64,000 bases of DNA from Aspidapion aeneum (taxonomy: Eukaryota; Arthropoda; Insecta; Coleoptera; Brentidae). Made by a program: the position numbers and the translations under genes. The stretch spans positions 35,059,851 to 35,123,850 of the forward strand of contig OY755047.1 in the NCBI GenBank assembly GCA_963576565.1, given 5' to 3'. The first letter of the stretch is position 1; the number at the start of each line of letters is the position of its first letter. A model generated the notes under the pieces. That model saw only the letters and a program-made list of their open reading frames with translations. It was not told where the DNA came from and did no database searches. Shown piece after piece: positions 11,492 through 23,980 of the stretch.

Positions 11492-12357
11492 TAATTTAGG
11501 GTAGGCAACGCCCTTTCCACATACATGCACGCACACCTCTGCGAGGCCAAATGGATGCCTCGAGGCAGCGCTCCTCCCATGTGGAACGTCGAGACAATTC
11601 AATCTCCGTACAAAACTCCTAGGTCGCGAAACAAGGCAGCTGTGATGAACAAATGCCATCTATATACACCCAAATATTCCTTTCAACTTCCGACTCCGAT
11701 CGGATGGCGTCCGCATGCCGTGGTCCATGCGACGCGCTATGCGCAGCTAAATGCTATTGAATGCGCTTCGCATATACGTCTACTCACTGGGACCGCAGCG
11801 AGGCATTCGGAATCGAGCTTAGATGTATACGCACTTTATACAGAGTCTAGCAACAAAAGTGCAAGAAACCCATTTTTAGGTATAAAATGTAAGGTTTTAG
11901 AAAACTGTAACTGGTATAAGTGGAAGAAATTCATGACAAGTTAGCCCTTAATATATGAAAGCACCCGGGTAGATATTCTAGGTTTTTAACGACGTGATAG
12001 TTCTCATCACATGCTTTGGCCAATGGCAAGCTTTAAATTAGCTCCAAGCTGTCACGTGCTATGCAAAATGACCTCCATTGCACAAGCTTCTCCTACGAGC
12101 CGACCGAGAAACATTCAGTCAGTATAGGGCAGGAGAACAGATTTTACTTCAAACGCGTAAAATTAGCTAACTCTGAAGAGCGGGCGACTATGCTATTGGT
12201 CGAGACAACTCATTTCGCATAATAAGCGGTCGCTTAGAGTTTGCTATTGGTCAAAGCGTGTGATTTGGATGGTCACATCGTTCAAGACCCAGAACAGCTA
12301 CCCGGTGTTGAGCCGCTCAATCATGGAAATTGAGCTATTACTCTTACCCTAAAATTA
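11492..12357. mobile_element. Possible GC-richer TIR element
   Basis: TAATTTAGGGTA at 11492 is matched inverted by TACCCTAAAATTA ending at 12357. The inverted repeat is only about 12 bp, with one indel. The interior is distinctly richer in GC than its surroundings, has several palindromes (for example TGCCTCGAGGCA), and repeats CTATTGGTC-type motifs near 12193 and 12240. The entry sequence GGGTAGGCAACGCC recurs at 47735-47752, and a GCGAGGCCAAA/GCATGCC...GGTCCATGC pair recurs at 62815-62945. The long frame at 11525-11944 has no recognisable domain. Confidence 0.35.
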
Positions 12358-12417
12358 ACCACCTTTTTTTGTTTCAGGTAATGCATCTACAAACAAAATG
12401 GAATGTAAGTAAAAATA

Positions 12418-13542
12418 GGGCCAAAGCAAATTACATCCCCCCAAAAAATATCGTTAGCTGAACCGAAAAAGGCACAGTAAATTGCATCCTAAGTAGATTT
12501 TAAAAAGCTCCGCTACGTTCGATGGTTAGTTATTAAAACGAAAGAAAATTAACAAATTTTTTTGCGAGGTTTTTTGGTTTTCTTTTAAATTAAACTTCTA
12601 GTATTAATTGCCCAAGTAAAAATGTCTGAAAATATGAAGCCACTAATAAATTTAGATTTCCAAATTTACTAGTTAGTTACTTTGTATTTCAAATCGAACA
12701 AAACCAAATAATACCAAATCAAGCAAAACCTGGGATGCAATTTACCTATAGGGGAAAGCGTGATTCACGTGATTCAAGGAGATCCCTCCTTGCAAGTGCG
12801 CTTTGCCGTAAAAAAAAGGGGGGCAATATGGGATGCGTTCTTTATTTCAAATTAATTTGGCTAGATATGTTATCTCTATATTTTAATTTTCAGCTAAGCG
12901 ATCTAGAATTCCATCATATTTTTATTTTATTTTTGTAAAAACTTGACTTTGCCTCATTTTGTCCCGCATATTCTATCATGGTGTAAAATGGGGTACCTGT
13001 ATATTGTAAAACGGGCGGGGTGGTTGTGTAATTTAGAATCAATATTTTTGCAAGACAATTTTTGTTTGGAAATACTAACCAAGACTTTAAAAAAAATAAA
13101 AAGTTAGTATTTACAAAATTTATATGGAACTAAAGCGACCTAGTCATCGCTGTCGAATTTTGCGCCCATTTATTACAAAGAAAACATAAAATCCCAATTT
13201 CAATACCAAAAAAATTTTTTTTTAAAATTTACCCCCATGAAAAAATCTCGTTATGCCCCAAACCAACTTTTAAATTTAAACAAAAATCATACACAGTAAA
13301 AGGCTAATTTTACGGGCAACGCGTTTAATTATAAAAAATTTGTAAAAAATGTACTTAGCGTCACAAAAAGCGCAAGCTATTTTTTCAATAAGCTTAGCCG
13401 ACTGGCTAGTTTACCTAAAACTGCAGTACCTACCCCGTTTTACCCCCGTACCCCGTTTTGTTTCCTTTTTCCCTACTGAAGATGGAATTTGAGTGTGGAA
13501 ACTCCCTACCTGCCGATTTTGGGATGCAATTTGCTTTGTCCC
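12418..13542. mobile_element. TIR element with repeated GGGATGCAATTT motif
   Basis: The termini are GGG(C)CAAAGCAAATTACATCC at 12418 and its inverse, GGGATGCAATTTGCTTTG followed by TCCC, at 13521-13542. Two further copies of the same motif lie inside in opposite orientations, at 12471-12490 and 12732-12746, suggesting a nested or internally duplicated element. A short LINE 3' end at 12757-12817 interrupts it. No protein is encoded. Confidence 0.6.
12757..12817 (+). mobile_element. Extremely 5'-truncated 3' end of the CR1-like LINE family
   Basis: The string CTCCTTGCAAGTGCGC, four bases, CCGT and an A-run reproduces on the plus strand the last ~35 bases of the minus-strand LINE at 550-600. 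A GCGTGAT block precedes both. This looks like a second, almost completely truncated insertion of the same LINE family. Confidence 0.55.
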
Positions 13543-16079
13543 AAAACAAACAAAGTAAGAAAGTAAGTAAAAAAAATACCTGATGTTAATTTCATTGTTT
13601 TCGCCTTTTTTGCTAACGGAATATTAGTTATAGCTGCTTTAAAGTATACTTCGCTTTGTAAAAAAGTTGTTTTATCTGTTTATTTGTTAAAACCAAAACA
13701 ACGCAGCAGGTTTCTAAATATAATAACATGTTTTTAAACTTTGTTTGCGCGCCTGTGGAATTTCTTTAATTTTTAAAGCAACGAACGAAAAAATATGCTG
13801 TATTAAATTTTGGGCCATTATTCCTGGCGTCCATCAGATTTTGTTTATATTATAATATGCTATTTTCCCTTTTCAAACAATCATTATTGTGTGAGCCTTC
13901 TGGGTGGGCCAAAAAAAACCGGTAAATTTTTTTTCATTATAACTGTTGAACTATACCATCGATTTTACTGGGACCAACTGCACTTGACAGAGAATCAATC
14001 ATAGTTTTGACTAAGTATGTTTTTTGTCCACCATTTCAAAATCGAAGATGGCGTACGAAATTAAATGGTATCTTTCAAATATGTTCGTTTACTCTTTATG
14101 TTGTAAAAATATTTTAATTATTTTTTTAAATTAGTAAAAAAGCTGCACTCTTGCCACGCACAACAAGGTACGAATCAGCAAAATCGGTTATATTTTTGTT
14201 TGAATCATTGTTTTGAATATTATACGATTGCCTTGCCAATCATGCTGCATTTATATCCTTATAAATTATTTACTACTGAACTGATTTTGATGAAATAAAA
14301 AAATCCTCGTGAAAATTGATTGCTTTTTTAGGATTATGATCAAAATTGAATTGAAATGAAATATGGTGTTTACCGATAAGAGACCAACAGTCAATTTGCA
14401 GCTTTGGTCAGGTTTGACTCGGTTTTGAGGCCAATTTTGACTTCACGACGGAGACAGATATAATCTGCTTCGAGTAAACACCCTGAGCCTTGGATGTTCT
14501 TAAAATTTGATTGTTTCTTTTCCGCTCATGATTGCTGGCGGAACTCCGGTATGCGTCGGTCGGTCAACTGCAATGCTATACGTAAAAGTGACACTTTTCG
14601 TACTTGGTAGAAAATATAGTATTACAGTAGAGTTGGATAATATTTTACGATATTTTAAAATATGTATGACAAAATTAAAATAGGTAAACTTGAGAAGGTT
14701 ATTTTATGTTTTTAAAACCTAATTTCCTAAGATCACCTGCATGTTTAAATAATAAACTTAACTAAATATGTAGATTTATGTAAACTTGTAAAAAGTGAAA
14801 ATCTGTTTAATTTTATAATTAATCGACCTCTGATATGATAAAGATTTTCTTAGCAACAAAATATTTCCCCGTTAACATTTTGTGACACTCCTATCTATAG
14901 TTTCACTTGTTTCAAGGGTATATTTTCCAAGCCGCTCGAAACCTATAAGTATTGAGACGATCAAATTGAAACGTCTTACACCTATCTCGAATGATATTTT
15001 TTGTAGAATAAATATAGTATAAAGGGTATTTTATAACTAATGGCCTCTTTCAATGGAGGATTGCCATTAATAAATAGCCGTAAATTATAATAATAATAAT
15101 ATTGAGATTTGGCCAAACTCAAGGTGAGTTTAAAAGTTGATAATAAAAAACATTTTTTTATTTTTTTATTAACCTATTTTAAATCCAAAACTTTTAATTA
15201 AGATTTTGTGTTTAAGATTCGTTAAAGCGGAACTTGAGATTTTTGGAATTTGCTTATAACTTTTTTTGTTACTATAACTACAGTGAAAAAAACAGATCTC
15301 TTAAGCCAAGAGTACAGAATCTGGAACATAATATGTAAGTTATTCTTATCCTTAAGGCAGATATTTTCTGCCTTGTACTAAGACACTACATTTAAAAAAT
15401 CATGCCCTTATGCAGCATTAATTGGTTTCGGTTTAATTATTTTGATATTTGCAGACATTTTAAACCTCATATAGGCCTGCATGATTTATGTATTATGCAG
15501 AGCTACGCAATGTAGATTTAGAATTTATATAAAGATATACCGCAAAAGTTGATCGAAAGCTAAACGCAAGGTTAAGTGTATTACATTTTGTCAGTTCTGA
15601 ACCTTGGAGATACATAAATCAAAGCTGTCTAAACGGACCATTTTATTTTTGATATTTATTCTATAATACTAAATTTAATAATAATAATAAATTAAACAAA
15701 CATTATCACAAAGGCAAAATCAAGACAGATAACAAAAATTTGGTAGATATTTTTATAAGTTTGTTACCTATTTGTGCACTTATACAATTATACGCCAAAC
15801 TTGAGCCATAAAATTCTCTAAAATTTAAAAAGGCAAGAAATCTAATTTTTCCCTAAATTAAAAATGCGCGATCATTGTTTAGAAATTTTTTAGCGCTGCA
15901 TATGCGCGTTGTAGATGTAAAAGTTTTAAATCGTTTTACAACACAATGGTCTAAAAAAAATCGTGAATTGATAGCAATTTTAAAATGAGATAAAAAATTA
16001 ATAATAACAATGAATAACTTGACATGAATAAACTTACACAAGATAAAGCTATATACAAAGAACTGCTAAAGGAACAGCT
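13543..16079. other. AT-rich stretch; one dispersed repeat, no gene
   Basis: No gene is visible. A block at 14675-14825 (entry AAAATAGGTAAACTTGAGA, ending GAAAATCTGTTTAATTTT) recurs at 49363-49520 with moderate divergence, so it is a dispersed repeat of unknown type. The segment 14370-14620 is less AT-rich but shows no domain. Confidence 0.45.
14675..14825. repeat. Dispersed repeat shared with 49363-49520
   Basis: Both copies contain AGGTAAACTTGAGA, then CTTAAGATCACCTG or CTAAGATCACCTG, then TTTAAATA and GAAAATCTGTTTA in the same order and orientation. They differ by small indels. Nothing coding is visible. Confidence 0.65.
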
Positions 16080-17290
16080 AACCCAAAACTTAATATAGGA
16101 CCCAAGTAGGAAGAGATGTTGCACAAAACGGTAAAAGAGAGCAAATTGTATATCAGAAGAGATAAAGTTACTGGTGAAAAAAAGCGGAAACCATGAAAAG
16201 AGGGAAAAAGAACATCGATAGAACTAAAGAAAAATGATAAAAGAAAATAAAAGAAAGGACCACGAAGTTAAAGTTCGATAGAGTTATAGAAAATAACAGA
16301 AATATAAAATGTCTAAGATTTACTCTAGGTAGATTTGAAATAATTAAAATAAGAGATGTGAACTGCATAGAAACTAACGTTAAAGAAAATATTATAAAAT
16401 ACGCACAGCTATTCTATATAAAATTATACTAAACAAAAAGGGAATCATCTCAAGAAAACTTAAAGAAACTCCAAATAAAAATAAAGAAAATAAACTCAGA
16501 ACTACAACCCGAAATAAGCAAAGCGGAAATAAAGAGAGCATTAAAAAAAATAACAAATCACCTAAAAAAGACGGAGTAACGGCAGAAATACTAAACTATG
16601 GTGGTAAAGCTGTAGTTGTATATTAACGAGAAATAATTCTAAATAACTGTAAAGAATCCGTAACCATTATTCTACACAAAAAGGGCGATAGAGCAGACCT
16701 AAAAAACTATCGAATATTTATAAGTTTTTCACAAACATTTTAACTAATAGACTAACAACAAAATTTGGCGGATATCAATCAAAAGAACAAGCAGGCTGCA
16801 GATAAGTTTTTAGTACAGTTGACCACCTATTGACCATAAAAATCCTAATAGAACGAGCCAACAAATACAACATTCCACTATATGTTGCGTTTATAGCCTT
16901 TGAAAAGCTTTCATACCATTGTGCACTGGGCGGTAAAATATTTAATTAATAGCTGAATAGATCACCGATATATAGACTTAAAAGCCAATACACATAGCGA
17001 AGCAACAATATCAATCAAAATTCACGAAGGCAATATCGCGTTCGTAACAGAGAAGAAAGGAGAACCGATAAGAATGCTGAAAGAACTGGAGAAAGTAGCT
17101 AAAAATATAGGCTTGAGTATGCACTAAAAAATCATAACAAACACAGATGAAATTATTACGGTCAGAATGAACCAAGAAAAAATAGAAAAATTAAAGAATA
17201 ATATATCTCTGATAAATTATTAAACTAAAACCAGAAAACTAAACGGCTGCAATCAAGAGACGAGCAAGATTGGCCTGGTCAGCATTCGGT
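16080..17290 (+). pseudogene. RTE-type non-LTR retrotransposon relic
   Basis: Degenerate plus-strand coding matches the same RTE family as the minus-strand relic at 43.8-47.5 kb. Visible pieces are ISKAEIKRALKKI followed by KKDGVTAEILNYGGKAVV, then VTIILHKKGDRADLKNYRIF, then an ITEKK..RMLKELEKVAKNIG block after the active-site region, and IKRRARLAWSAFGK near 17260. The order is that of an RTE reverse transcriptase and its C-terminal region. There are many stops, and no intact catalytic DD box was found. It ends where the hairpin-ended repeat at 17311 begins. Confidence 0.75.
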
Positions 17291-17310
17291 AAATAAAGCT
17301 GCATATTAAA

Positions 17311-19228
<1,918 letters not shown>

Positions 19229-19284
19229 TAAATAAATGAATCCCCGGCGGATTTGATACCTTTCTAGCTAGCCTATTATTCCGT

Positions 19285-20013
19285 GCTAATCAAGAAGGTC
19301 GTATCTGCATATTTTGTTTATCTGAGAAAAACAGGTTTTCATAAAAAATAGGGTTTTTTCTGTAAAACTGCAGTTAGCACCATGTGTGTATAACATGACG
19401 AAAATAGTTTGAAATTCTTTTTTTTTAGGTGTTTGAGTATTTTCAAGGTCACAGAGCTAGCCGAATGCAGATACGACATTTCCCTTTAGTTTTATTTATT
19501 CTTATGTTAATAAAAATCTTCATATCTGTTAAAGTAATGTATTAAATTCTCAAAATATAATGCAATTTAAACATGGTTAGTGAGGTAAAAATAAACCTAA
19601 CTTGAAATTTTGTTATTTACTTAATTCTAATTATTCTAAATCAACTTCATGCTCGGTTTCTTTAAGATTTTGTCAAAAATAGTAAATCTGTAACATACTA
19701 CAATTCTTCTTAGCACAAGTGAGATACGACAAATTGTGTTGGAATCAGACACAACTTTTTCAGTGATCACATTAAGAGAATTAGTCGTATCTGTCATATA
19801 CGACACTTTTTCTTAGCATATGCGACATACGACATATTTCATTGGGACCAGTGGCAATTTTGCAGATATCACATATTTTATAAGTTCATGTATACACCTA
19901 ATTTTCATCTTACGACATATATTTATAGTACGATAGGTGTAAAATGACGCAGAAATACTTAAACTGGAAAAAAATGATCGGCAAAATTGTCAGATACGAC
20001 CTTCTTGCTTAGC
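19285..20013. mobile_element. TIR element with TACGAC subterminal repeats
   Basis: GCTAATCAAGAAGGTCGTAT at 19285 is matched inverted by CAGATACGACCTTCTTGCTT ending near 20013, a ~23-bp TIR with one mismatch. Inside, the hexamer TACGAC or its complement recurs in both orientations at about 19471, 19730, 19785-19805 and 19830, besides the termini. Clustered subterminal repeats of this kind are typical transposase-binding sites. The interior is noncoding. A TATT next to each end could be part of a target duplication but is not convincing. Confidence 0.65.
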
Positions 20014-20985
20014 AGGGCAGTATTAGCACATTTCAAGTAAAGCCATAATATGTCAGCCTTGAAAACAGTTTTTATTAAATATCTCGAAAACAAAAGCTCC
20101 TACGAAGTTTTTAGTTACAACACACATTATTGAGCAAAATATAATCTACTATATTCCGAAAACCGCTAAAAAGTTAGCTTTTTTTGAATTGTCAAAACAC
20201 TGTCATTAATTTTAATATTTCGCGGGTTATTACATTAATAATAATGGATTTTTTCCAAAATCTTATCAGCTCGTCAGAGTGTCGAACACTATTTTACCTA
20301 CAAATTTTATGAAAATCGGTTCAGCGGCTCAGGGGCTATTGTCTTACGGACAGAAATAATATACACACACATATACACATACACAAAGACAGACATCACG
20401 ACGATATAGGTAAGATAGTTCAAAATACATCCAAATAACACATTTTCGGCTTTATCCCAACAAAAATTTTTTCGTCCAAAATAATACCTTCTCAAGCCTA
20501 CGCGGGCCAGGAAGGTAAAAATAAAGATGAAACTAATCCATACCGACCGAGCGCTGCAAGAGTACCTATAAAACATTGCTTTAGCCAGATAAAACCTGAA
20601 ATCCTGAAAATCGTAGCATGTTATTGGGTTTTGTTAAATTTTGCTCTTTTTCTGCACAGGATCAAGGGATATTCTTATTCATATATACAAATTCGATATT
20701 TCCACTACAGTAGGCGGCCTGTAGTTTTCCAAGGGTTAAAACAGAAAGGCGTCAGAAAGAGCATCTTGACCTGTATTTTTCCGATGGTTTTTTTCCGCCA
20801 ACTTTGCCGACGTTTTCTCTGTTCAAAGTCGTTTTGCTGTATTGCGAACAAGTCTTTTTATTCGTGCGGTTATACAGTATGATTTTAAGGTAATGCATCT
20901 TAAAGTACAAGCTCTATTGGAAATTCTAGTTTAATGTGCAAATTTATTTTAAAGAAGAAATTTAAATGAAGAATGTTTTTTGTTT
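20014..20985. other. Unassigned stretch with a transposon-tail-like block
   Basis: The block at about 20290-20400 (TTTTATGAAAATCGGTTCAG, then ACACACATATACACATACAC and GACAGACATCACGAC) resembles the dispersed AAAATCGGTTCAGC...ACAGACA tails common in insect non-autonomous elements. The ends cannot be defined. The open segment 20631-20882 shows no known domain. Confidence 0.4.
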
Positions 20986-22095
20986 GAAACTCGTAGACAA
21001 TGATTGGGTAAAAATAAAATTTCGGACTTGTCTTTATTTATTTTAAACATGACGTTTCGGTTAGTAATTATCTCTAACTACTACTTGATGTGGAGTCTGG
21101 TGTGACGGCCCGCCACCTTTTTCTAATCCTAATATGCCTGTTTTCCTTAAGAAGTGGTTTCAATATGTTTTTTTTTATTTATACTGGAACTTTCCATCCA
21201 ATTAGGATCAATCGCCCAGTTTCGCAAATTTCGAGCAAGGTTAAAGCATTTTTAAACAAACACAAACCACCAAGTACCTAGCCAGGAATCGAACCCGGAC
21301 GATGGCGACTGGTTACTATATGTTTTGTACGTCCGTGCTTGGTTGACTGAAAACTTCGTTATTATTATAAAAGCTTCAATAAACTTTCGTTTTCGACAAT
21401 GCAATGCAAAACTTTAGCTCCTGACCACTGAATCCTGTGAACATTTGACCAAGCATAATAATTGGGTACTTTTTAGATGTTCATTTACTCTAACCTGAAG
21501 AGGGCGTTTCGTTTCACCTACATATTTACCACACTCACACGAGACTTGGTAAATACATTCTTATTATTTGAGGGATTTTCTGGTTTTGCTTTAGTTACAA
21601 AACTCCTTATCGTATTTCCCCATGAAGATTCTGTTTTATATTACAGTGTTTGGGTATTCGTCTTATGTTTTATGAAATCCCTTGGACATATGGCATGTGA
21701 ATAACTCCCAAGGGATTATTATTATGTTGAGAATTTGCTACATTTGGTTTGTTTTAAATTTTAGATGTCGTTAAGCTTAATAATTTTAAGGAATAACCAA
21801 TCTGTTGGTCCTTTTTAATGTTGTTAATTTCTGTGATTAATTCTTTATTATTACTAAAAATATTTACGGCTCTTAAATGCAAACTTGTGATAACTTAATA
21901 AGTAAGGAATGATTAGACTTAAAATTTAGGTACTGTCCCATGTGTGTTGGTTTCCTATATACAGTGGTTTGAATGTTTTTGTCTAATTATTTGTCAAGAA
22001 CATCCAAAATAGGTAAGGCCGAATCTTTTTGAGTTATCATGGAGCATTTGATTGTTGGTGGAATACCGTTGAGGTGGTGTAAAAATTTTTGTTTA
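20986..22095 (-). mobile_element. Penelope-like element, 3' half with GIY-YIG domain
   Basis: Minus-strand reading gives, in order, LNGIPPTIKCSMIT, DSALPILDVLD, VYRKPTHMGQYLNFKSNHSL (the RT C-terminal block, near 21910-22020), then MPYVQGIS and a GIY-YIG nuclease start CIYQVSCECGKYVGE followed by TKRPLQVRVNEHLKS (near 21480-21560). These are hallmark blocks of Penelope-like elements, whose RT is fused to a GIY-YIG endonuclease. There are scattered stops, and the catalytic YADD region upstream is missing. The 3' end, near 20986, carries AAATAAATAAAGACAAGTCC and ACTCGTAGACA on the complement and matches the plus-strand copy at 29187. Confidence 0.85.
21051..21078 (-). ncRNA. Degenerate hammerhead-like fold at the Penelope 3' end
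   Basis: On the minus strand, TTAGAGAT, then a hairpin-like AATTACTAACC, then GAAACGTC resembles a decayed hammerhead core: box 1, helix II, GAAA, a two-pair helix III and a GUC cleavage triplet. The first box differs from CUGANGA at three of seven positions, and helix II is poorly paired in this copy. It is probably inactive. The assignment rests on position, on the better-paired copy at 29091-29118, and on published reports that Penelope-like elements carry hammerheads. Confidence 0.35.
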
Positions 22096-22420
22096 CACTT
22101 GAAAACGGTTTTAACGTGTTTTAAAATAAATAAAGGCAATGCAAGTCCAAAATTTTATTTCTGAAGAATATTTTGTTTCTTTAAAATGTTCAGTCCTAAC
22201 TAAATGTATAAAATTAAAACCATTTGAACTACTTACATACTATAGCTGAATAGCGAAAAATGGTGTTTTAAGTTTTGACAAGCTATACAATCTGATTTTT
22301 TAACAATTTTATATTTTTTAATAATTTGAGTTTTGACATACTTTCATTCTACTTAGATTAAGTGAATTTTGCTACTTAAGATTGATTATGAATCTGATTT
22401 CTTTAAAATAGTACAGTCTA

Positions 22421-22934
22421 ACGTGAAATTTCATACCCGTGAATTTAAAAATCAAACAAGTTTCATGGCTAATCGGGCAAAAAGGAGTTTTTTGTTTCCC
22501 TTATATTTTTCCGTGGGTAGCTTGAAAGCTTAACCTCACGGGGGTCCAAGATCTAATGGACACCTAATAAGTGTTGACAGTTAACCGTTTCGTCCTTATG
22601 GGACTCCTCAGAACACTGCTGGTCAAGTGACAAATCTTGCAAAGTTAATCAGACGGTTTTGTCTCTAATTAAATGTAATTAGTGAGCGAACTATAGCAAG
22701 AGGCGCCATCTACCGAGATACGACAGAAACAAAAAACCAAAAGCAGGGAAAAACACTGCTATACAATATCGATCAATAAAAAGATCGAATGCAAATAAAA
22801 GAAAACAACTATAGTCCGTGACCTACGACAGCTCTTCGTCTTTTCAGGCCGGATCACCGCATTTTGCATTTTTACCCGTCATCAAGACAGTGAGCGTCAA
22901 TCAACGGAATTTTTAAGCCAAATAATACTAACAA
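22421..22934 (-). repeat. Retrozyme-like unit 1 (514 bp)
   Basis: First full tandem unit. On the minus strand it is the 3'-most one. Self-cleavage of this and the next hammerhead in a tandem transcript would release a 514-nt linear RNA that could circularise. Differences from unit 2 are mostly single substitutions outside the ribozyme. Confidence 0.9.
22570..22617 (-). ncRNA. Type I hammerhead ribozyme, unit 1
   Basis: On the minus strand, helix I is AGUGUU pairing with AACACU (6 perfect pairs). Core box 1 is CUGAGGA (canonical CUGANGA). Helix II is GUCC/GGAC with loop CAUAA. Core box 2 is GAAA. Helix III is ACGG/CUGU (with one G-U wobble) closed by loop UUAA. The cleavage triplet is GUC, giving predicted self-cleavage between the complements of 22576 and 22575. 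Helix I is open-ended, so the motif is type I. All conserved core bases are present, and the short helix III resembles that reported for Penelope and retrozyme hammerheads. Activity is predicted, not shown. Confidence 0.9.
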
Positions 22935-23449
22935 ACGTGAAATTTCATACCCGTGAATTTAAAAATCAAACAAGTTTCATGGCTAATCGGGCAAAAAGGA
23001 GTTTTTTGTTTCCCTTATATTTTTCCGTGGGTAGCTGGAAAGCTTAACCTCACGGGGGTCCAAGATCTAATGGACACCTAATAAGTGTTGACAGTTAACC
23101 GTTTCGTCCTTATGGGACTCCTCAGAACACTGCTGGTCAAGTGACATATCTTGCGAAGTTAATCAGACGGTTTTGTCTCTAATTAAATGTAATTAGTGAG
23201 CGAACTATAGCAAGAGGCGCCATCTACCGAGACACGAAAGAAACAAAAAAACCAAAAGCAGGGAAAAACACTGCTATGCAATATCGATCAATGAAAAGAT
23301 CGAATGCAAATAAAAGAAAACAACTATAGTCCGTGACCTACGACAGCTCTTTGTCTTTTCAGGCCGGATCAACGCATTTTGCATTTTTACCCGTCATCAA
23401 GACAGTGAGCGTCAATCAACGGAATTTTTAAGCCAAATAATACTAACAA
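22935..23449 (-). repeat. Retrozyme-like unit 2 (515 bp)
   Basis: Second full unit, one base longer through an extra A near 23251. The hammerhead segment is identical to that of unit 1. Confidence 0.9.
23084..23131 (-). ncRNA. Type I hammerhead ribozyme, unit 2
   Basis: Identical in all 48 positions to the motif in unit 1, exactly 514 bp away, although the surrounding unit carries about ten substitutions. Predicted cleavage lies between the complements of 23090 and 23089. Confidence 0.9.
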
Positions 23450-23542
23450 ACGTGAAATTTCATACCCGTGAATTTAAAAATCAAACAAGTTTCATGGCTA
23501 ATCGGGCAAAAAGGAGTTTTTTGTTTCCCTTATATTTTTTCC

Positions 23543-23582
23543 AGGAGTCCCATAAGGACGAAACGGTTAACTGTCAACAGTT
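23543..23582 (+). ncRNA. Incomplete hammerhead in the inverted partial unit
   Basis: Plus-strand AGGAG, helix II, CGAAAC, helix III and GTC are preserved. The first three core bases (CUG) and the 5' strand of helix I are replaced by TCC at the inversion breakpoint, so it cannot form the ribozyme. One base of the 3' helix I strand also differs (AACAGT instead of AACACT). Confidence 0.85.
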
Positions 23583-23980
23583 ATTAGGTGTCCATTAGAT
23601 CTTGGACCCCCGTGAGGTTAAGCTTTCAAGCTACCCACGGAAAAATATAAGGGAAACAAAAAACTCCTTTTTGCCCGATTAGCCATGAAACTTGTTTGAT
23701 AGTACAGTCTATTAATATCGTACCTATTTTATTTAAAATTTAAATAAATTGGCTTGAAAACTATAAATGCCTTGAACAGATAAAACTCTATACATGGAAT
23801 ATTAATCGTGTGTTGCTAGATATCTCTTATCTAGAGAGCATATATTTCTGATTGCTTTGCAAACTTTAATTGGTGTTTTGAAGCAGTTCTTTAAAATATT
23901 GTCTGATATAAAAGATAAAAGTGAATTAGGGTATTATAAATGTATGTTAAACATACTTTTTAGAATATTTTTATTTGTAC

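Larger units (their letters stand above)
22408..23711 (-). mobile_element. Retrozyme-like tandem insertion with hammerhead ribozymes and 13-bp TSD
   Basis: The insertion 22421-23698 is flanked by ATAGTACAGTCTA at 22408-22420 and 23699-23711. It consists of a 514-bp unit (22421-22934), a 515-bp unit (22935-23449) about 98% identical to the first by eye, a partial unit (23450-23541), and then an inverted partial unit (23543-23698, complementary to about 22457-22608). Each full unit encodes a complete hammerhead on the minus strand; the inverted piece has an incomplete one. No open frame of note exists. This matches either animal retrozymes (tandem, non-autonomous, hammerhead-bearing) or a Penelope-like terminal repeat array, in which inverted 5' copies are common. 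A Penelope fragment in the same orientation lies 325 bp away, but I see no shared sequence with it. Confidence 0.85.

Noticed and set aside
11525..11944. 139-codon frame in GC-rich DNA
   Set aside because: No domain; it lies inside a probable repeat with palindromes, and GC-rich DNA lowers stop frequency.
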